Below, in pieces: positions 1 to 10,726 of a DNA stretch of 64,000 nt. The stretch's first letter is position 1. Each line of letters starts with the position of its first letter. Below the pieces are notes generated by a model that saw nothing but the letters and a program-made list of their open reading frames with translations, ran no database searches and was not told the origin of the DNA. The stretch lies in contig NZ_MBEU01000027.1 in NCBI RefSeq assembly GCF_001954275.1, positions 22,728-86,727 on the forward strand. The letters are read 5' to 3'. The DNA comes from Mycobacterium sp. IS-836 (GTDB lineage Bacteria; Actinomycetota; Actinomycetes; Mycobacteriales; Mycobacteriaceae). The translations under genes and the position numbers were made by a program.

Positions 1-1176
1 CAGCACGTCGGGATCGATCACGCCGCCCTGTTCCTCGGTGCCGACCAGCGGGCGGTTCACCTGCTCGGGTCCCGACCCGGGGACGCGGCCGAACCCGGAC
101 TCCGGCACATGATGGTGCTCACCGCGACCCGACTCGACGTAGCCGCCCTCGGCGGCGGGTTCCTTTTCTCCCAACAGGTACGGCGCCTTGGCCATCCAGT
201 GGTCGCGCAGGTCCATGATGACGAGCTTGGGCGACAGCGGCTTGCCGGTGTTCCAGGCCGGGCACTGCGACTGGCAGCGCCCGCACTCGGTACAGGTGGC
301 GAAGTCGAGCATGCCCTTCCAGGTGAAGTCCTCGATCTTGCCGCGCCCGAATTCCGCGTCGTCGGGCGGGTTTTCGAAGTCGATCGGCTCGCCGCCGGAC
401 TCGACCGGCAGCAGCGGGCCCAACCCGTCGGGCAGCCGCTTGAACACCACGTTGATCGGCGCCAGGAAGATGTGCAGGTGCTTGGAGTGCAGCACGATGA
501 TCAGGAAGGCCAGCATGACGCCGATGTGCAGGAGCAGCGCCACCGTTTCCAGGTACTCGTTGCCGGTGTGGCCCAGCGGCCGCAGGATCGTGCCGAACAG
601 CTGCGACAGGAACGCCCCGTCACCGTAGGGCAGCGTGCCGTTGTTGACCGCCGACCCGCGCACCAACACGTACGTCCAGATGACGTTGAAGATCATGAAC
701 AGGATCAGCCATGCGCCACCGGTGTGCGAGCCGTAAAACCTTGAGGTGCGGCCTATTTCGCGCGGGCTGCGCATGATGCGGATCACCGCGAAGGTGGCGA
801 TGCCGAGGAACACGGCCGTCGCGAAGAAGTCCTGCAGAAAACCCAGCGCGTCCCATCGGCCGATGATCGGGATGTGGAAGTTCGGCTGGAAGAGCAACCC
901 GTAGGCCTCGATGTAGACCGTGAGCAGGATGAAGAAGCCCCACATGGTGAAGAAGTGCGCCAGCCCCGGGATCGACCATTTCAGCAGCCGGCGCTGCCCG
1001 AAGACTTCGGCGACCTCGGTCCAGATCCGGGTGCCGACGTTGTCGGTGCGCCCGGTCGCCGGCTGGCCGGACATCACCAGCTTGTACAGCCATAGGACCC
1101 GGCGGGCCGCGAATGCGCCCACCAACACGGTCATGCCCAGGCCCACTACCAGTCTGATGACGGTCTGCGTGGTCAC
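1..1176 (-). CDS. Fe-S binding reductase, membrane part (Rv0338c-like), 3' end beyond window
   Basis: Only the N-terminal ~392 residues are present; the gene runs off the left edge. Translating the minus strand from GTG 1176 gives a protein beginning VTTQTVIRLVVGLGMTVLV, with several membrane segments, then a ferredoxin-type cluster motif CTECGRCQSQCP around residues 295-307. This matches the mycobacterial GlpC/HdrD-like reductase family, in which a membrane cytochrome-like domain is joined to 4Fe-4S and CCG domains. It probably passes electrons between a quinone and an unknown partner. A purine-rich GGGAGA lies upstream of the GTG. A different open frame from an ATG at 1192 covers the region but lacks these motifs. 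The family is clear; the substrate is unknown. Confidence 0.85.
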   Translation of the reverse strand, partial: MTTQTVIRLVVGLGMTVLVGAFAARRVLWLYKLVMSGQPATGRTDNVGTRIWTEVAEVFGQRRLLKWSIPGLAHFFTMWGFFILLTVYIEAYGLLFQPNFHIPIIGRWDALGFLQDFFATAVFLGIATFAVIRIMRSPREIGRTSRFYGSHTGGAWLILFMIFNVIWTYVLVRGSAVNNGTLPYGDGAFLSQLFGTILRPLGHTGNEYLETVALLLHIGVMLAFLIIVLHSKHLHIFLAPINVVFKRLPDGLGPLLPVESGGEPIDFENPPDDAEFGRGKIEDFTWKGMLDFATCTECGRCQSQCPAWNTGKPLSPKLVIMDLRDHWMAKAPYLLGEKEPAAEGGYVESGRGEHHHVPESGFGRVPGSGPEQVNRPLVGTEEQGGVIDPDVL

Positions 1177-1294
1177 AGAAGGTCTCTCCCATGCATCGTT
1201 GCTCTAGCGTGCTTTGTTGCCTGCTCAGGCTTGCTCATAGTGACACCTTCGCCGCTTTCGACGCGAGAGAGGCTGCCCTAACTTCCCGCCCGGG

Positions 1295-2956
1295 TTAGCG
1301 CCCGAACGGAAGCTGCGGCAGCGGCAGTCCCCCGCGCGTGGTCGTCGGCGCCGCGGTGGTCGTTACCTGCGACGTCGTGGTCGGCGGGGCCGTGGTGGCC
1401 GTGGTGGTCGGCGGCGGGCTCGTCGTCGTGGGCGGCGCGGTGGTCGTCGTCGTGGTGGGGGCCGGGGTTGTCGTCGTAGGCGCGGGCGACTGTGTGGTGT
1501 TCGTCGACGGCGGTGGCGGTGGGATCACTGTCACAGTGGGGCTGTTGTTCGGCCCGGTGATGGTGACGGTTTGCGACGTCTGCGGCGGCCCGGGTGCGTT
1601 CGTCGGGGTGGACTTGGTGCGGAGCAGGGTCAGGGCCAGCACGATGGCTACCAGCACTGCCGCGAGCGCCGCGGCCACGGTCAACACCAGCGCCGTGCGC
1701 TTGTACCAGGGCAGCCCGGCGGCCGGCGCGGCATAACGATCCTCGTCGGTGTCGCCGAATCCCGTTGGTTCCCTGCCGTAGCCGGCCGGGTGTTCGGGGC
1801 CGGTATAGGGGACCGGCTCCGCCCCCTCCGCGTCCTGTGACCACGCCAACGGGGTGGGCGGCACACCGGCTGCAGCGGCGGTGGCAACCGCTTCGGTCGG
1901 GTTTTCGACGAGCGGACTCGCGGCGGTGGCCGCGCCCGCCGACGACTGCAGTCCCGCGAGCGCCGCCGCGCCGATGGCGGCGCTGTAGACGGGCTGCGGC
2001 GTGGTGAGGACCGGCACCTGCAGGCGCCCCGACAGTCGCGTCGTGATCAGCGGGATGCTCGCGCCGCCGCCGACAATCGCCACGGCGGCGAGGCTGGATC
2101 GCGCAATCCCGTTGCGCCGCAACAATTCTTCGACGGAGCCTACGAATCGATCCAGGGGCTGGGAAATGAGTTGTTCGAACTCGCTGCGCGAGAGCGTGAC
2201 ACCCCTACCGGAACCGTCCTGGATCGTGGCGATCGTCGCCGCCGACAGATGTTCCTTGGCGCGCTGGCATTCGACGAGCAGAGGGGTCAGCGACCCAGGC
2301 CGGGTGACGCCGGCGACGGCGCGGGTGGTATCCGCGTCGGCCGCCGACCGCACGTGGTTGAGGATGAGCTGATCGATGGCGTCGCCGGAGAACTCCGTGT
2401 GCCGGACCGAAGGGCCGGTCTGCTGAGGGTTCGTCGCCGCGTCGGTCAGCGTGACGGTGGTGCCGCCCGCGCCGAAATCGCACAGCGCGACCGTGCCGGC
2501 GGTCGGGAATCCGGGCTTGGTGCGCAGGGCCATCAGCGCGGCCGTGGCGTCGGAGATCAATGCCGGCGCCACGCCGCCTTGGGCCAGCGTCGGTTGGGCG
2601 AAAAACTCGGCACGCAGGGCGGCGTACTGTGCCTCGGACCAATACGCGGGGACGGCCACGGTGATCGGCGACCCGTAGCCGGCCGCGCGCGCCATCGCCT
2701 CGAGCGCCTCGACGGTCAGGGCCTCGCCGAGGTATTTGCTTCCGTCGGCGGCCACCAATGGAGCCCGGTCTCCGACCCGCTCGACGAATCCACGCATCAC
2801 CAGCCCGGCCGGGTTCGGATTCTCTTCGGGCAGGCCAACTTCGGATGGTCGGTCGTTATACAGCGTCAGCACCGATCTGCGGACCAGCGGGGCGGTGCCC
2901 TCGCGGGCCGCGACCAGGTTGGCCACGCCCAGCGACAACCCGAGCGACTCGCCCAT
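1295..2956 (-). CDS. Membrane-anchored Hsp70-like protein with Pro/Thr-rich tail
   Basis: About 553 aa from ATG 2956 (GTG 2965 would add three residues). The N-terminal ~330 residues resemble the actin/Hsp70 ATPase fold: an early GLSLGVANLVAA segment, an internal CDFGAGGTTVTL phosphate loop and a late VAIVGGGASIPLITTRL. There is no recognisable substrate-binding domain. Instead there is a linker, one membrane helix near residues 425-447 and about 100 residues dominated by Thr and Pro. The predicted topology is ATPase in the cytoplasm and tail in the envelope. M. tuberculosis Rv2264c is a similar proline-rich Hsp70-like protein (from memory). It is followed on the same strand by no close gene and preceded by two small Pro/Thr-rich proteins. 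Its function is unknown. Confidence 0.85.
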   Translation of the reverse strand: MGESLGLSLGVANLVAAREGTAPLVRRSVLTLYNDRPSEVGLPEENPNPAGLVMRGFVERVGDRAPLVAADGSKYLGEALTVEALEAMARAAGYGSPITVAVPAYWSEAQYAALRAEFFAQPTLAQGGVAPALISDATAALMALRTKPGFPTAGTVALCDFGAGGTTVTLTDAATNPQQTGPSVRHTEFSGDAIDQLILNHVRSAADADTTRAVAGVTRPGSLTPLLVECQRAKEHLSAATIATIQDGSGRGVTLSRSEFEQLISQPLDRFVGSVEELLRRNGIARSSLAAVAIVGGGASIPLITTRLSGRLQVPVLTTPQPVYSAAIGAAALAGLQSSAGAATAASPLVENPTEAVATAAAAGVPPTPLAWSQDAEGAEPVPYTGPEHPAGYGREPTGFGDTDEDRYAAPAAGLPWYKRTALVLTVAAALAAVLVAIVLALTLLRTKSTPTNAPGPPQTSQTVTITGPNNSPTVTVIPPPPPSTNTTQSPAPTTTTPAPTTTTTTAPPTTTSPPPTTTATTAPPTTTSQVTTTAAPTTTRGGLPLPQLPFGR

Positions 2957-3010
2957 ATCGCGCACCCCCGTGTCCGTTGTCTCGCTGGCGAGTCTAGGTG
3001 CGCCGCCGCA

Positions 3011-3433
3011 TCACCGGCCTGGCGGCAAGGTGACCTCGGTCATTGGTGGCGGCGACGTGATCATCGTGGGCACCTCTGGGAAAGCCTCGGGCGGCGGCGA
3101 CGTGACGACCGAGGGTACCTCCGGGAAAGCCTCGGGCGCCGGCGAGGCGATGGTTGCTCCGGCGGCCGTCGCCGACTCGTCGAGCATCGGTCGAGGCCGC
3201 GGAACGACGGGCGCGGCGGTGGTCGGCGTGGTCTCGATTACCGGCGCTGACATGGAGGGACCCTGGGCCAGCTGCAGGACGCCCCAGATGTTCAGTGCGA
3301 CGAGGACCGCGATGGGGATGCCCCATCCGACCAACGCGATCAGTTTGCGCCAGCGCGGGACCGACTCCGCGGGCTCAGGCTCTTGGATTCCCCCGATCAC
3401 GCCAATCGCACGTGGCGGCGCGTAGCTTGTCAT
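3011..3433 (-). CDS. Small single-pass Pro-rich membrane protein
   Basis: 140 aa from ATG 3433. A short cytoplasmic N-terminus is followed by one membrane helix (about residues 32-53, IALVGWGIPIAVLVALNIWG) and a Pro/Ala/Thr-rich exterior. The exterior contains an imperfect duplication, PEAFPEVPSVVTSPP then PEAFPEVPTMITSPP, also visible as a DNA repeat around 3056-3145. It lies 54 bp upstream of the Hsp70-like gene on the same strand, so the two are probably cotranscribed. I recognise no domain. It may be a partner or substrate of the Hsp70-like protein, which is inferred from position and shared composition only. Confidence 0.7.
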   Translation of the reverse strand: MTSYAPPRAIGVIGGIQEPEPAESVPRWRKLIALVGWGIPIAVLVALNIWGVLQLAQGPSMSAPVIETTPTTAAPVVPRPRPMLDESATAAGATIASPAPEAFPEVPSVVTSPPPEAFPEVPTMITSPPPMTEVTLPPGR

Positions 3434-3529
3434 GGTCGTGACGGTATCGGCGGGCGCTACCCGCGGGCCGCTGCCACGCGCGCCGCCACCGATCAGCGAC
3501 CAAACCTTGATCGCACCGCGACCTGCGCC

Positions 3530-4078
3530 TCAGCGCAGGGCGGGCGGGACCGTCATGGTTGGCCCGCCCGGAATGGTGATCACCGGCGGAAGCGACGGCA
3601 TGTGATGCCGATGCGATGGCTGCTGTGAGGGCTGCTGCGTGGGCTGCTGGGTCGGCTGTTGGGCCGGCGGCTCGACCGCACTGCTGCTCGGTGGTGACTC
3701 GGTCGTCGTGCTCGGCGACGTCGTCGTGGTGGTGGTGGTTGTGCTGGTGGGCGACGTCGTGCTGGTGCTCGGGACGTGGCTGGTGCCCTGGTCTCCGCCG
3801 AGCAGCTGCGTGATGCCGAAAACGATCAACGCGATCAGGATCAGGACGAGCAAGGCCCACCCGAGCAGCATGACCGGCCTGCGATACCACGCGGTGGGCT
3901 CGGATTCCTCGTCGAACGGATCGACGGATTGATCCGGTTGGTACTCCCCGGGCGGAGGTTCCCCGGGGGCCTGACCGGTGGGGGCCGCTTCGGTGAACGG
4001 CGGCCGCTCACCCATGCCGAAACCCGCATGCCGGGTCGGTTCGTTGTGGAAGTCGTCCGGCGGGCCAGTGCGTGCCAC
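3530..4078 (-). CDS. Small single-pass membrane protein with Thr/Ser-rich and QQPT-repeat tail
   Basis: 182 aa from GTG 4078. A hydrophilic N-terminal ~65 residues rich in Pro, Gly and acidic residues leads to one membrane helix (about 68-92, VMLLGWALLVLILIALIVFG). After it come a long Ser/Thr run, four tandem QQPT/QQPS units and a Pro-rich end. The architecture matches the 140-aa protein just downstream, with the tail presumably outside the membrane. It is on the same strand as its neighbours, with a 96-bp gap to the next gene and 35 bp to lpqJ upstream. No known domain was recognised. Confidence 0.7.
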   Translation of the reverse strand: MARTGPPDDFHNEPTRHAGFGMGERPPFTEAAPTGQAPGEPPPGEYQPDQSVDPFDEESEPTAWYRRPVMLLGWALLVLILIALIVFGITQLLGGDQGTSHVPSTSTTSPTSTTTTTTTTSPSTTTESPPSSSAVEPPAQQPTQQPTQQPSQQPSHRHHMPSLPPVITIPGGPTMTVPPALR

Positions 4079-4113
4079 GGCACCGATGGTACTGACCCCT
4101 CCGGCGGGTCAGC

Positions 4114-4695
4114 TCAGAACGTGTTCACCTTGTCGACGCTGACGAACATTCCGTGCCCGGTGTGGTCGTTGGTGAACCGGGTTCCGTCGGTGCTGGCGTT
4201 GATCGTCCAGCCCTGGGCCGCGTACGTCTTGTAGTCGATGGTGACGGTCGGGATGGCCCCCAGGTTGCCTAGCACCCACTCGACGGAACCGCCCGAGGTG
4301 ATGCTGACGCCGTTAGCATGCTCGCCGTCTTGCAGCGGAGAGTTGGTGAACGGTGCCTCGCACCCGACGCTGTCCTTGTTGATCTGGCAGCGCGTCACGC
4401 CGGACTTGGTTTCGATGAAGACGTAGCCGTTGTTGTCGGGCGGCAGCGGGATGGCTCCGGCCGGCGCGGTCGGGCTGCTCGGCGTCGGGCTGGTGGGGGG
4501 CGTCGACGACGACGGTGAGGGGCTCGACGTCATTGTGGGGAAGGTGGGTTCCGTCGGCCCGGTACCCGGCTTGGCGATCGGCCTGCCCTCGATGACGGAG
4601 CTGCAGCCGGAAACCAACTCAAGGCTCGCCAGCAGCGCCACGAGCAGCAGCGAGCCACCGGCCAGACTCCGCTGCGTCTTCCGCGATAACCGCAC
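4114..4695 (-). CDS. lpqJ: Lipoprotein LpqJ
   Basis: 193 aa from GTG 4695. A basic start (MRLSRKTQR), a hydrophobic segment and the lipobox LVSGC give a lipoprotein signal with the lipidated Cys at about residue 31. A Ser/Thr/Pro-rich spacer follows, then a compact C-terminal domain with one Cys pair (RCQINKDSVGCEAPF). It sits directly downstream of ansP2 as in M. tuberculosis (Rv0344c and Rv0346c), which supports the name. A GGGGAG element lies before the start. It is a cell-envelope protein of unknown function. Confidence 0.8.
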   Translation of the reverse strand: MRLSRKTQRSLAGGSLLLVALLASLELVSGCSSVIEGRPIAKPGTGPTEPTFPTMTSSPSPSSSTPPTSPTPSSPTAPAGAIPLPPDNNGYVFIETKSGVTRCQINKDSVGCEAPFTNSPLQDGEHANGVSITSGGSVEWVLGNLGAIPTVTIDYKTYAAQGWTINASTDGTRFTNDHTGHGMFVSVDKVNTF

Positions 4696-4828
4696 GCGTT
4701 ACTCCCCGAGGATCTCCGATATCAGGAAATCAGCGTACGGCCGGCATAACGAAAGTTGCTGCAGGCGGGCGGTTATCGATATCGAGCCGATGGCTCAGGT
4801 TTATCGCCGCGTGACACGCGTGCGCGGC

Positions 4829-6283
4829 CTAAGCCGCCACGGATGGATCGGTGGGCGGTAGGGCCGGGATCGCGTCGAGCGCGGCGGCTCGCACCCGACC
4901 GCGGACCAGGAACCAACCGCCGATGAGCCCGGGCACACCGATGATCGTCGCGCCGAGCAGCCAGGGCCCTTGCACCTTGTCGAAGAACATCAGGACCACG
5001 ACGCCGGCCAGGAACGCCAGCGTGAGATAGCCGCTGTACGGCGACAGGGGCATGCGGAAATTCGGCCGTTGCAACCGCCCGGCCTTCGCCCACCGGTAAA
5101 GCTGCAGCTGGCTTGCCACGATGGTCCCCCAGGCGAACACGATGCCCACGGCCGCGACGTGCAACACGATTTCGAACGCCTGGCTCGGCTTGACGGCGTT
5201 GAGCACGATGCCCAACAAACCGACCGCGCTGGTGAGCAGGATCCCGCCGTATGGCACACCGTTCCTCGACATCGGCGCGGTGAACTTGGGGCCGCTGCCG
5301 TTGATCGCCATCGAGCGCAGGATTCGGCCCGTGGAATACAGCCCCGCGTTCAAACTCGACAACGCCGCCGTGAGCACCACCACGTTCATCACGCTGCCCG
5401 CGCCGCTGTAACCCATTTTGGAGAAGAACGTCACGAACGGGCTGACGTGATCCCGGTATGCGGTGTAGGGCAGCAGCAGCCCAAGCAGGACCGTGGACCC
5501 GATGTAGAAGACCGCGATGCGGAACACCACCGAGTTGATCGCGCGCGGCATGATCTTCTCCGGGTTTGCCGTTTCCCCGGCCGCGATGCCCACCAATTCG
5601 ATTGCGGCGTAAGCGAACACCACCCCCGAAGTGACCAGCACCAAGGGCAGCAGGCCGGTGGGCAATAGGCCGCCGTGGCTGTCCCACAGACCCGTCCCGG
5701 TGTCATGCCCGTCGACCTTGAAGCGCCCGACCACAAAGACCGTGCCGACGACGAGGAAGGTCACCAACGCCAGGACCTTGACCAGCGAGGCCCAGAACTC
5801 CAGCTCACCGAAGGCCTTGACCGAGATCAGGTTCATCGACAACACCAGGACGAGCGCGATCAACGCGAGGGCCCACTGCGGAACGACCTGCAACGCCTTC
5901 CAGTAGTGGCAGTAATGCGCGATCGCCGTGGTGTCCACGATGCCCGTCATCGACCAGTTGAGGACATACATCCAGCCCGCGACGAAAGCCAGCTTCTCCC
6001 CGAAGAATTCGCGGGAGTAGGACACGAACGACCCCGACGACGGGCGGTGCAGCACCAGCTCGCCGAGCGCGCGCAGGATCAGGAAGACGAAGATGCCGCA
6101 GATCCCGTAGACCAGAAACAGTCCGGGCCCCGCCGACGCGAGCCGTCCACCGGCACCGAGGAAAAGGCCCGTCCCGATGGCGCCACCGAGGGCGATCATT
6201 TGTATCTGGCGATTTTTGAGGCCCTTGTGATAGCCCGCGTCTTCGCGCGCGAGCCGCACGGTGGCGCTGTCTGGCTCTGACAT
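4829..6283 (-). CDS. ansP2: Amino-acid permease AnsP2/AroP2 (APC family)
   Basis: 484 aa, usual length for the amino acid-polyamine-organocation family. The N-terminus has the family signature region [19 protein letters not shown] before the first helix, and about 12 hydrophobic segments follow. It closely matches what I know of M. tuberculosis Rv0346c, described as an L-asparagine (or aromatic) amino-acid permease. It should import amino acids by proton symport. The start ATG 6283 is preceded by GCAGGAG. It is divergent from the Gly-rich membrane-protein gene; the 150-bp gap holds that gene's putative SigH/SigE-type promoter. The exact substrate cannot be told from sequence. Confidence 0.85.
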   Translation of the reverse strand: MSEPDSATVRLAREDAGYHKGLKNRQIQMIALGGAIGTGLFLGAGGRLASAGPGLFLVYGICGIFVFLILRALGELVLHRPSSGSFVSYSREFFGEKLAFVAGWMYVLNWSMTGIVDTTAIAHYCHYWKALQVVPQWALALIALVLVLSMNLISVKAFGELEFWASLVKVLALVTFLVVGTVFVVGRFKVDGHDTGTGLWDSHGGLLPTGLLPLVLVTSGVVFAYAAIELVGIAAGETANPEKIMPRAINSVVFRIAVFYIGSTVLLGLLLPYTAYRDHVSPFVTFFSKMGYSGAGSVMNVVVLTAALSSLNAGLYSTGRILRSMAINGSGPKFTAPMSRNGVPYGGILLTSAVGLLGIVLNAVKPSQAFEIVLHVAAVGIVFAWGTIVASQLQLYRWAKAGRLQRPNFRMPLSPYSGYLTLAFLAGVVVLMFFDKVQGPWLLGATIIGVPGLIGGWFLVRGRVRAAALDAIPALPPTDPSVAA

Positions 6284-6351
6284 CGAGCTCCTGCCGTGGT
6301 GGCTTCGGGAAAGCTCAGGCTAACCCATGGCTGTGCCGCCCGCTCGTCACC

Positions 6352-6379
6352 GGGAACGAAGGCCCGCACGCGCACGTTG
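6352..6379 (+). promoter_or_regulatory. Putative SigH/SigE-type promoter
   Basis: GGGAAC (6352-6357), 17 nt, then CGTTG (6375-6379), matching the known mycobacterial SigH/SigE pattern of GGAA plus GTT. It lies about 55 bp upstream of the GTG of the Gly-rich membrane protein. The dnaK and clpB promoters in this window have the same element with the same 17-nt spacing, which is the main support. Confidence 0.5.
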
Positions 6380-6433
6380 TGGTTCGATCGGCGGGAATAG
6401 GCGAACCCAACGCGGGCTGACGACGGGAGAACT

Positions 6434-7879
6434 GTGACACGACGATTCGGTGGCCTCCTGGCGCTTCCGCTTATCTGGGTGCTGGCCGCGGTGCTGGCTT
6501 CGCCGGCGCACGCCGACAACTACACCGACGCGCTGGTGGCCAAGTTCAACGCCCAGACGCATGTGGTGGCCGACCCTGCGGCGAGCCCGCCGTTGCAGAA
6601 CCCGGACACGTTGAATGAGCAGATCCTCACCGGCCGGTGGACGTGGAGTTCGGCACCGCCGGTCTGGGTGGCGGCGGTGGCACCCGCCCAAACCGGTATC
6701 ACCACAACGGACGCCATTCACGACGTCATGGTGGGCCGCAATCCCAACTTCGGTGGCGTCATCCTGGTCATCGACGCCAAGGGCTACCAGGTGCGCGCCT
6801 ACAACGTGCCGAAGGAGGTCGCGGACAGCGTCAACCGACTCATGGACCAGGCGGCCAGGGATAACCGCCATGACCCCCGCGGCGCGGCCCGTCAGTTCGT
6901 CGCCAGACTGACCGCCGTGCAGGTGGCTTCCGGCGCGCCGGCAACGAGCTCCCCGGTGGTGCACCAGAAGCACACCAGCTGGACGTGGTTGTGGGTGCTG
7001 CTGGCCATCGTCGCCCTCGTCCTAGCGACGATCGGTTTAGTCTCGTTCGTCGCGAGCCGGAATCGTAAGCGCCGCAAGGACTCCGAGGCGCGAGAGCGGT
7101 TCAAGCAGGAACTGATCGCGGCGGAATCCGACGTCGCCGACCTAGATAACGCGGTGCTCGCCGAGAGCACCCCGGACGTCAGCGCCGAGCAGGTGAAGGC
7201 CAACGCCGGCCTGCACGACGCCCGCAAGGCAGCCGAGGCGGGGGACTACACCGCGGCGCTGGCACACCTCAGGGCGGTGCGGTCCACGGTGGAGAAGGCC
7301 GACCGGAAGCTCAACCCGGCGAAGTATGCGGCGAATCCCGAGGAAGACCCCAAGCAGGCGCAGGTGCGGGCGAAGAACCCGGACACCGGGCAGTACGTCA
7401 CGATCAGCAACAACGACTACCGGGCGGTGCCGCAACCGGGCTACCCGCACTACTACGCCGGTGGCTACTACAACGGGATGTTCTTCAATCCGGGCTACTA
7501 CCCGTACGCGTTCTGGGGTCCGGGCTGGGGCTGGGGTCTCGCCGATGTGGTGGTGCTGGACGCGCTGCTGGACGACCGTTGGGGCGGCGGCTACGGCGGC
7601 TACGAGCGCGGCTTCGAAGCGGGCCGGGATTCGGCGTTCGCGGATTCGGGCTTCACCAGTGGTCAATCCGACGGCTACGACAGCCAGCAGGCCAACGTCG
7701 GGTTTGACGGGGGCTACTCGAGTTCCGGTGGCGACGTCGGATTCGGCGGCGGTTACGACTCCGGCGGCGGCAACTTCGACTTCGGCGGGGGGTCCGATTC
7801 CGGCGGTGGCTCGGACTTCGGCGGTGGCTCGGACTTCGGCGGCGGGTCCGACTCCGGCGGCGGCGACTTCGGGTTCTGA
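6434..7879 (+). CDS. Membrane protein with secreted N-terminal domain and Gly/Tyr-rich tail
   Basis: 481 aa from GTG 6434, with GGGAGA 5 nt upstream. Residues 1-27 form a signal peptide (cleavage likely after AHA). Residues 30-165 form an exported domain resembling TPM/Rv1476-type domains. One membrane helix spans about 183-207, followed by a basic RNRKRRKD stretch and a charged helical region to about 300. The last ~180 residues are low-complexity: Tyr/Pro/Gly-rich, then repeated GGGSDFGGGSDSGGG units ending in GDFGF. It lies upstream of dnaK on the same strand, separated by a palindrome. Its function is unknown; a role in envelope stress is inferred from the promoter and neighbours only. 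Confidence 0.75.
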   Translation: MTRRFGGLLALPLIWVLAAVLASPAHADNYTDALVAKFNAQTHVVADPAASPPLQNPDTLNEQILTGRWTWSSAPPVWVAAVAPAQTGITTTDAIHDVMVGRNPNFGGVILVIDAKGYQVRAYNVPKEVADSVNRLMDQAARDNRHDPRGAARQFVARLTAVQVASGAPATSSPVVHQKHTSWTWLWVLLAIVALVLATIGLVSFVASRNRKRRKDSEARERFKQELIAAESDVADLDNAVLAESTPDVSAEQVKANAGLHDARKAAEAGDYTAALAHLRAVRSTVEKADRKLNPAKYAANPEEDPKQAQVRAKNPDTGQYVTISNNDYRAVPQPGYPHYYAGGYYNGMFFNPGYYPYAFWGPGWGWGLADVVVLDALLDDRWGGGYGGYERGFEAGRDSAFADSGFTSGQSDGYDSQQANVGFDGGYSSSGGDVGFGGGYDSGGGNFDFGGGSDSGGGSDFGGGSDFGGGSDSGGGDFGF

Positions 7880-7897
7880 GAGCTCGGGCGCGCCTTC

Positions 7898-7965
7898 TCC
7901 GCCGAGATTGCCGTGAGGGTCGCGATTTGGACGCCTGCGACGACCCTCACGGCAATCTCGGCGGA
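7898..7965. repeat. 25-bp perfect inverted repeat with 18-nt loop
   Basis: Arms 7898-7922 and 7941-7965 are exact reverse complements over 25 bp. The left arm begins TCCGCCGAGATTGCCGTGAG. The element sits 18 bp after the stop of the Gly-rich protein gene. Such a hairpin could stop or stabilise the upstream transcript, but there is no T-tract on either side. It looks like a dispersed intergenic palindrome. Confidence 0.8.
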
Positions 7966-7982
7966 ATCCGGAGCGGGACCCC

Positions 7983-8010
7983 GGGAACAAGACGCTGCCG
8001 CCTGCCGTTA
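7983..8010 (+). promoter_or_regulatory. Putative SigH/SigE-type promoter of dnaK operon
   Basis: GGGAAC (7983-7988), 17 nt, CGTTA (8006-8010). It matches the mycobacterial SigH/SigE consensus, and SigH control of dnaK is established in M. tuberculosis. It lies just upstream of two HAIR boxes, so activation and HspR repression would converge here. Confidence 0.65.
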
Positions 8011-8023
8011 GGATGATCAACAA

Positions 8024-8044
8024 GTTGAGTGACCCAGGCTCAAT
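8024..8044. promoter_or_regulatory. HAIR-like HspR operator 1 (degenerate)
   Basis: GTTGAGT (8024-8030), 7 nt, GCTCAAT (8038-8044), against the consensus CTTGAGT-N7-ACTCAAG. The spacing is exact and one end base in the left arm and two in the right arm differ. It lies downstream of the GGAAC-N17-CGTT promoter and upstream of a better HAIR. Confidence 0.6.
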
Positions 8045-8078
8045 TCTGGGTTGACACCCGGAAGCCCGAGAGGGCAGG

Positions 8079-8099
8079 CTTGAGTGGGGTTCACTCAGC
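8079..8099. promoter_or_regulatory. HAIR HspR operator 2
   Basis: CTTGAGT (8079-8085), 7 nt, ACTCAGC (8093-8099). The left arm matches the consensus CTTGAGT-N7-ACTCAAG and the right arm nearly so. It lies 44 bp before the dnaK start. HspR, encoded by the last gene of this operon, is known to bind such sites with DnaK as co-repressor. Confidence 0.85.
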
Positions 8100-8142
8100 A
8101 TAGTGCCACCAAAAAAGCTCTACACACTCAGGAGGAATCACT

Positions 8143-10007
<1,865 letters not shown>

Positions 10008-10011
<4 letters not shown>

Positions 10012-10673
10012 CCGAAGGCAACCCGCAAGAACAGGTAACGGTTACCGACAAGCGGCGGATCGATCCCGAGACCGGCGAAGTACGGCATGTCCCTCCCGGC
10101 ACCGCGCCGGGAGGGGCGGCGCCGGCGGCCGGTGACAAGGCCGACGAGGCGGGTGCCAAGGTCGCCGAGCTGACCGCCGATCTGCAGCGTGTGCAAGCTG
10201 ATTTCGCCAACTACCGCAAGCGGGCGCTGCGCGATCAGCAGGCGGCGGCGGACCGGGCCAAGGCCACCGTGGTCAGCCAATTGTTGGGCGTGCTCGACGA
10301 TCTCGACCGGGCACGCGCCCACGGCGACCTCGACTCCGGCCCGCTGAAGTCGGTCGCGGACAAGCTGATGAGCGCGCTGACCGGGCTCGGCCTGGCGGCG
10401 TTCGGAGCCGAGGGCGAAGACTTCGATCCGGTGTTGCACGAAGCGGTGCAGCACGAGGGCGACGGCGGCGAGGGCTCCAAACCGGTCATCGGCACCGTCA
10501 TGCGACAGGGCTACCGCCTGGGCGAGAACGTGCTGCGGCACGCCCTCGTCGGCGTGGTCGACACGGTCGCCGAGGACGGCGAAGACTCGCCCCCCGCTGG
10601 TGAACCCGTCGAAAGCGAGGCCGAACCCGAGCCGGCCGATGCGGACGATAACGCCGACACCTCAGGTGACTAA
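10008..10673 (+). CDS. grpE: Nucleotide exchange factor GrpE
   Basis: 221 aa from GTG 10008, overlapping the dnaK stop by 4 nt (GTGA), so translation is coupled. The coiled-coil dimer region (about residues 38-95, with [14 protein letters not shown]) is followed by the compact beta domain ([32 protein letters not shown]). The acidic disordered C-terminus is typical of actinobacterial GrpE. It releases ADP from DnaK. Confidence 0.97.
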
Positions 10674-10726
10674 GGCTCAGAATCAACACAACAACCGAAG
10701 AGAAAGGTGGGAGGGGGTGGCGCGAC

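Noticed and set aside
3640..3690. QQPT-type codon repeat as a possible CRISPR or satellite
   Set aside because: It is four in-frame 12-bp units inside a coding sequence, explained by the protein repeat.
8051..8056. TTGACA as a -35 for dnaK
   Set aside because: No -10 is found 16-18 nt downstream; the GGAAC-N17-CGTT element and the HAIR boxes explain the region better.
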